A stretch of 64,000 nt of DNA. Source: Pampus argenteus. Taxonomy: Eukaryota > Chordata > Actinopteri > Scombriformes > Stromateidae. Positions 62,770 through 64,000 of the stretch are shown here, in pieces. The notes beneath the pieces are model-generated. The model did not search any database. It was not told the DNA's origin and saw only the letters and a list, made by a program, of their open reading frames with translations. Location of the stretch: the NCBI GenBank assembly GCA_036937835.1, contig CM072880.1, positions 18,000,001 to 18,064,000 on the forward strand, in the 5' to 3' direction. The stretch's first letter is position 1; every line of letters begins with the position of its first letter. The translations under genes and the position numbers were made by a program.

Positions 62770-64000
62770 TAATCATTAGAAATCAGTTACTTGTTGATGG
62801 CAAACATGGTTTTGATTGAAAATATTGCTCCTTGTTTAAGAAAAACAGTAGTTGTCAGTTTTGGGCTTCTCTCGCCGAGAGAAAGCTATTTTTACAAATG
62901 TTACAGTAAAAGCTGCAGGAAGCTCTCAGAAGTGAGTTTTTTGCTCCTAATCATTAGAAATCAGTTACTTGTTGATGGCAAACATGGTTTTGATTGAAAA
63001 TATTGCTCCTTGTTTAAGAAAAACAGTAGTTGTCAGTTTTGGGCTTCTCTCGCCGAGAGAAAGCTATTTTTACAAATGTTACAGTAAAAGCTGCAGGAAG
63101 CTTTCAGAAGTGAGTTTTTTGGTCCTAATCATTAGAAATCAGTTACTTGTTGATGGCAAACATGGTTTTGTTTGAAAATATTGCTCCTTGTTTAAGAAAA
63201 ACAGTACTTGTCAGTTTTGGCCTTCTCTCGCTGAGATAAAGCTATTTTTACAAATGTTACAGTAAAAGCTGCAGGAAGCTCTCAGAAGTGAGTTTTTTGC
63301 TCATAATCATTAGAAATCAGTTACTTGTTGATGGCAAACATGGTTTTGTTTGAAAATATTGCTCCTTGTTTAAGAAAAACAGTACTTGTCAGTTTTGGCC
63401 TTCTCTCGCTGAGATAAAGCTATTTTTACAAATGTTACAGTAAAAGCTGCAGGAAGCTCTCAGAAGTGAGTTTTTTGCTCCTAATCATTAGAAATCAGTT
63501 ACTTGTTGATGGCAAACATGGTTTTGATTGAAAATATTGCTCCTTGTTTAAGAAAAACAGTAGTTGTCAGTTTTGGGCTTCTCTCGCCGAGAGAAAGCTA
63601 TTTTTACAAATGTTACAGTAAAAGCTGCAGGAAGCTCTCAGAAGTGAGTTTTTTGCTCCTAATCATTAGAAATCAGTTACTTGTTGATGGCAAACATGGT
63701 TTTGATTGAAAATATTGCTCCTTGTTTAAGAAAAACAGTACTTGTCAGTTTTGGCCTTCTCTCGCTGAGATAAAGCTATTTTTACAAATGTTACAGTAAA
63801 AGCTGCAGGAAGCTCTCAGAAGTGAGTTTTTTGCTCCTAATCATTAGAAATCAGTTACTTGTTGATGGCAAACATGGTTTTGTTTGAAAATATTGCTCCT
63901 TGTTTAAGAAAAACAGTACTTGTCAGTTTTGGCCTTCTCTCGCTGAGATAAAGCTATTTTTACAAATGTTACAGTAAAAGCTGCAGGAAGCTCTCAGAAG

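Larger units (their letters stand above)
40334..64000 (+). repeat. Right arm: about 133 tandem copies of the same 178-bp unit, inverted
   Basis: This is the same satellite read on the opposite strand. Units start at AATCAGTTAC; the first is 40334-40511, the next starts at 40512, and spacing is 178 bp, drifting to 179 where a T is added. The added T's occur at GCTATTTTTTAC (about 40980, 43470, 44720, 45970, 49530, 51135, 57548, 62358) and at GAGTTTTTTTGC or GAGTTTTTTTGG (about 42990, 47262, 48151, 52782, 53851, 58661). The three main unit types are present as in the left arm, but with variants not noticed there, such as GGAAAACATGG together with CTCCTTTTTTAAG. The array runs beyond the right window edge. 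Nothing other than satellite is visible. Confidence 0.97.

Noticed and set aside
1..64000. Arabidopsis 178-bp centromere repeat
   Set aside because: Only the length agrees; I see no sequence resemblance to that family, so no taxonomic call is made.
1..64000. tRNA, rRNA, telomere repeats or a transposon origin of the unit
   Set aside because: No Pol III box pair, conserved rRNA segment, telomere-type short repeat, terminal inverted repeat or reverse-transcriptase-like frame was seen.

Overview
The whole 64 kb is one satellite DNA array. It is built from roughly 360 tandem copies of a single unit of about 178 bp, at about 36% G+C, and I see no conventional gene, RNA gene, transposon or unique sequence between copies. 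Tens of kilobases of a nucleosome-length, A/T-rich tandem repeat point to eukaryotic constitutive heterochromatin: centromeric, pericentromeric or another heterochromatic block. I do not recognise the repeat family, so I cannot name the organism. Both window edges fall inside the array, so its true ends are not visible. Unit positions below count from the first A of AATCAGTTAC, read on the strand where the right arm is forward.

Layout. From 1 to 40317 the units lie on the minus strand (about 226 copies). From 40334 to 64000 they lie on the plus strand (about 133 copies). Between them is a 16-bp junction (40318-40333) that does not follow the unit sequence in phase. The window is therefore a giant inverted repeat with a strand switch at about 40.32 kb.

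Unit types. A few linked substitutions define the main types. Type A has a perfect dyad at unit 87-103 with two CpGs in its core. Type B breaks that dyad through C96T and G101T and usually also differs at 35, 71 and 85. Type C is type A with a HindIII site (C145T) and changes at 164 and 173. There are also A/B hybrids and arm-specific variants. Units are 177-179 bp, with occasional 1-nt indels in A-runs and one 3-nt deletion.

Higher-order structure. There is no single uniform higher-order repeat. The array is instead a patchwork of multi-unit blocks copied in tandem or over distances of 3, 6, 8, 9, 19, 20, 25, 27 and 57 units. The clearest is a 27-unit (4,810 bp) tandem duplication at about 53.15-62.77 kb. 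The two arms share types A, B and C but also carry private variants, which suggests they have been homogenised separately since the inversion.
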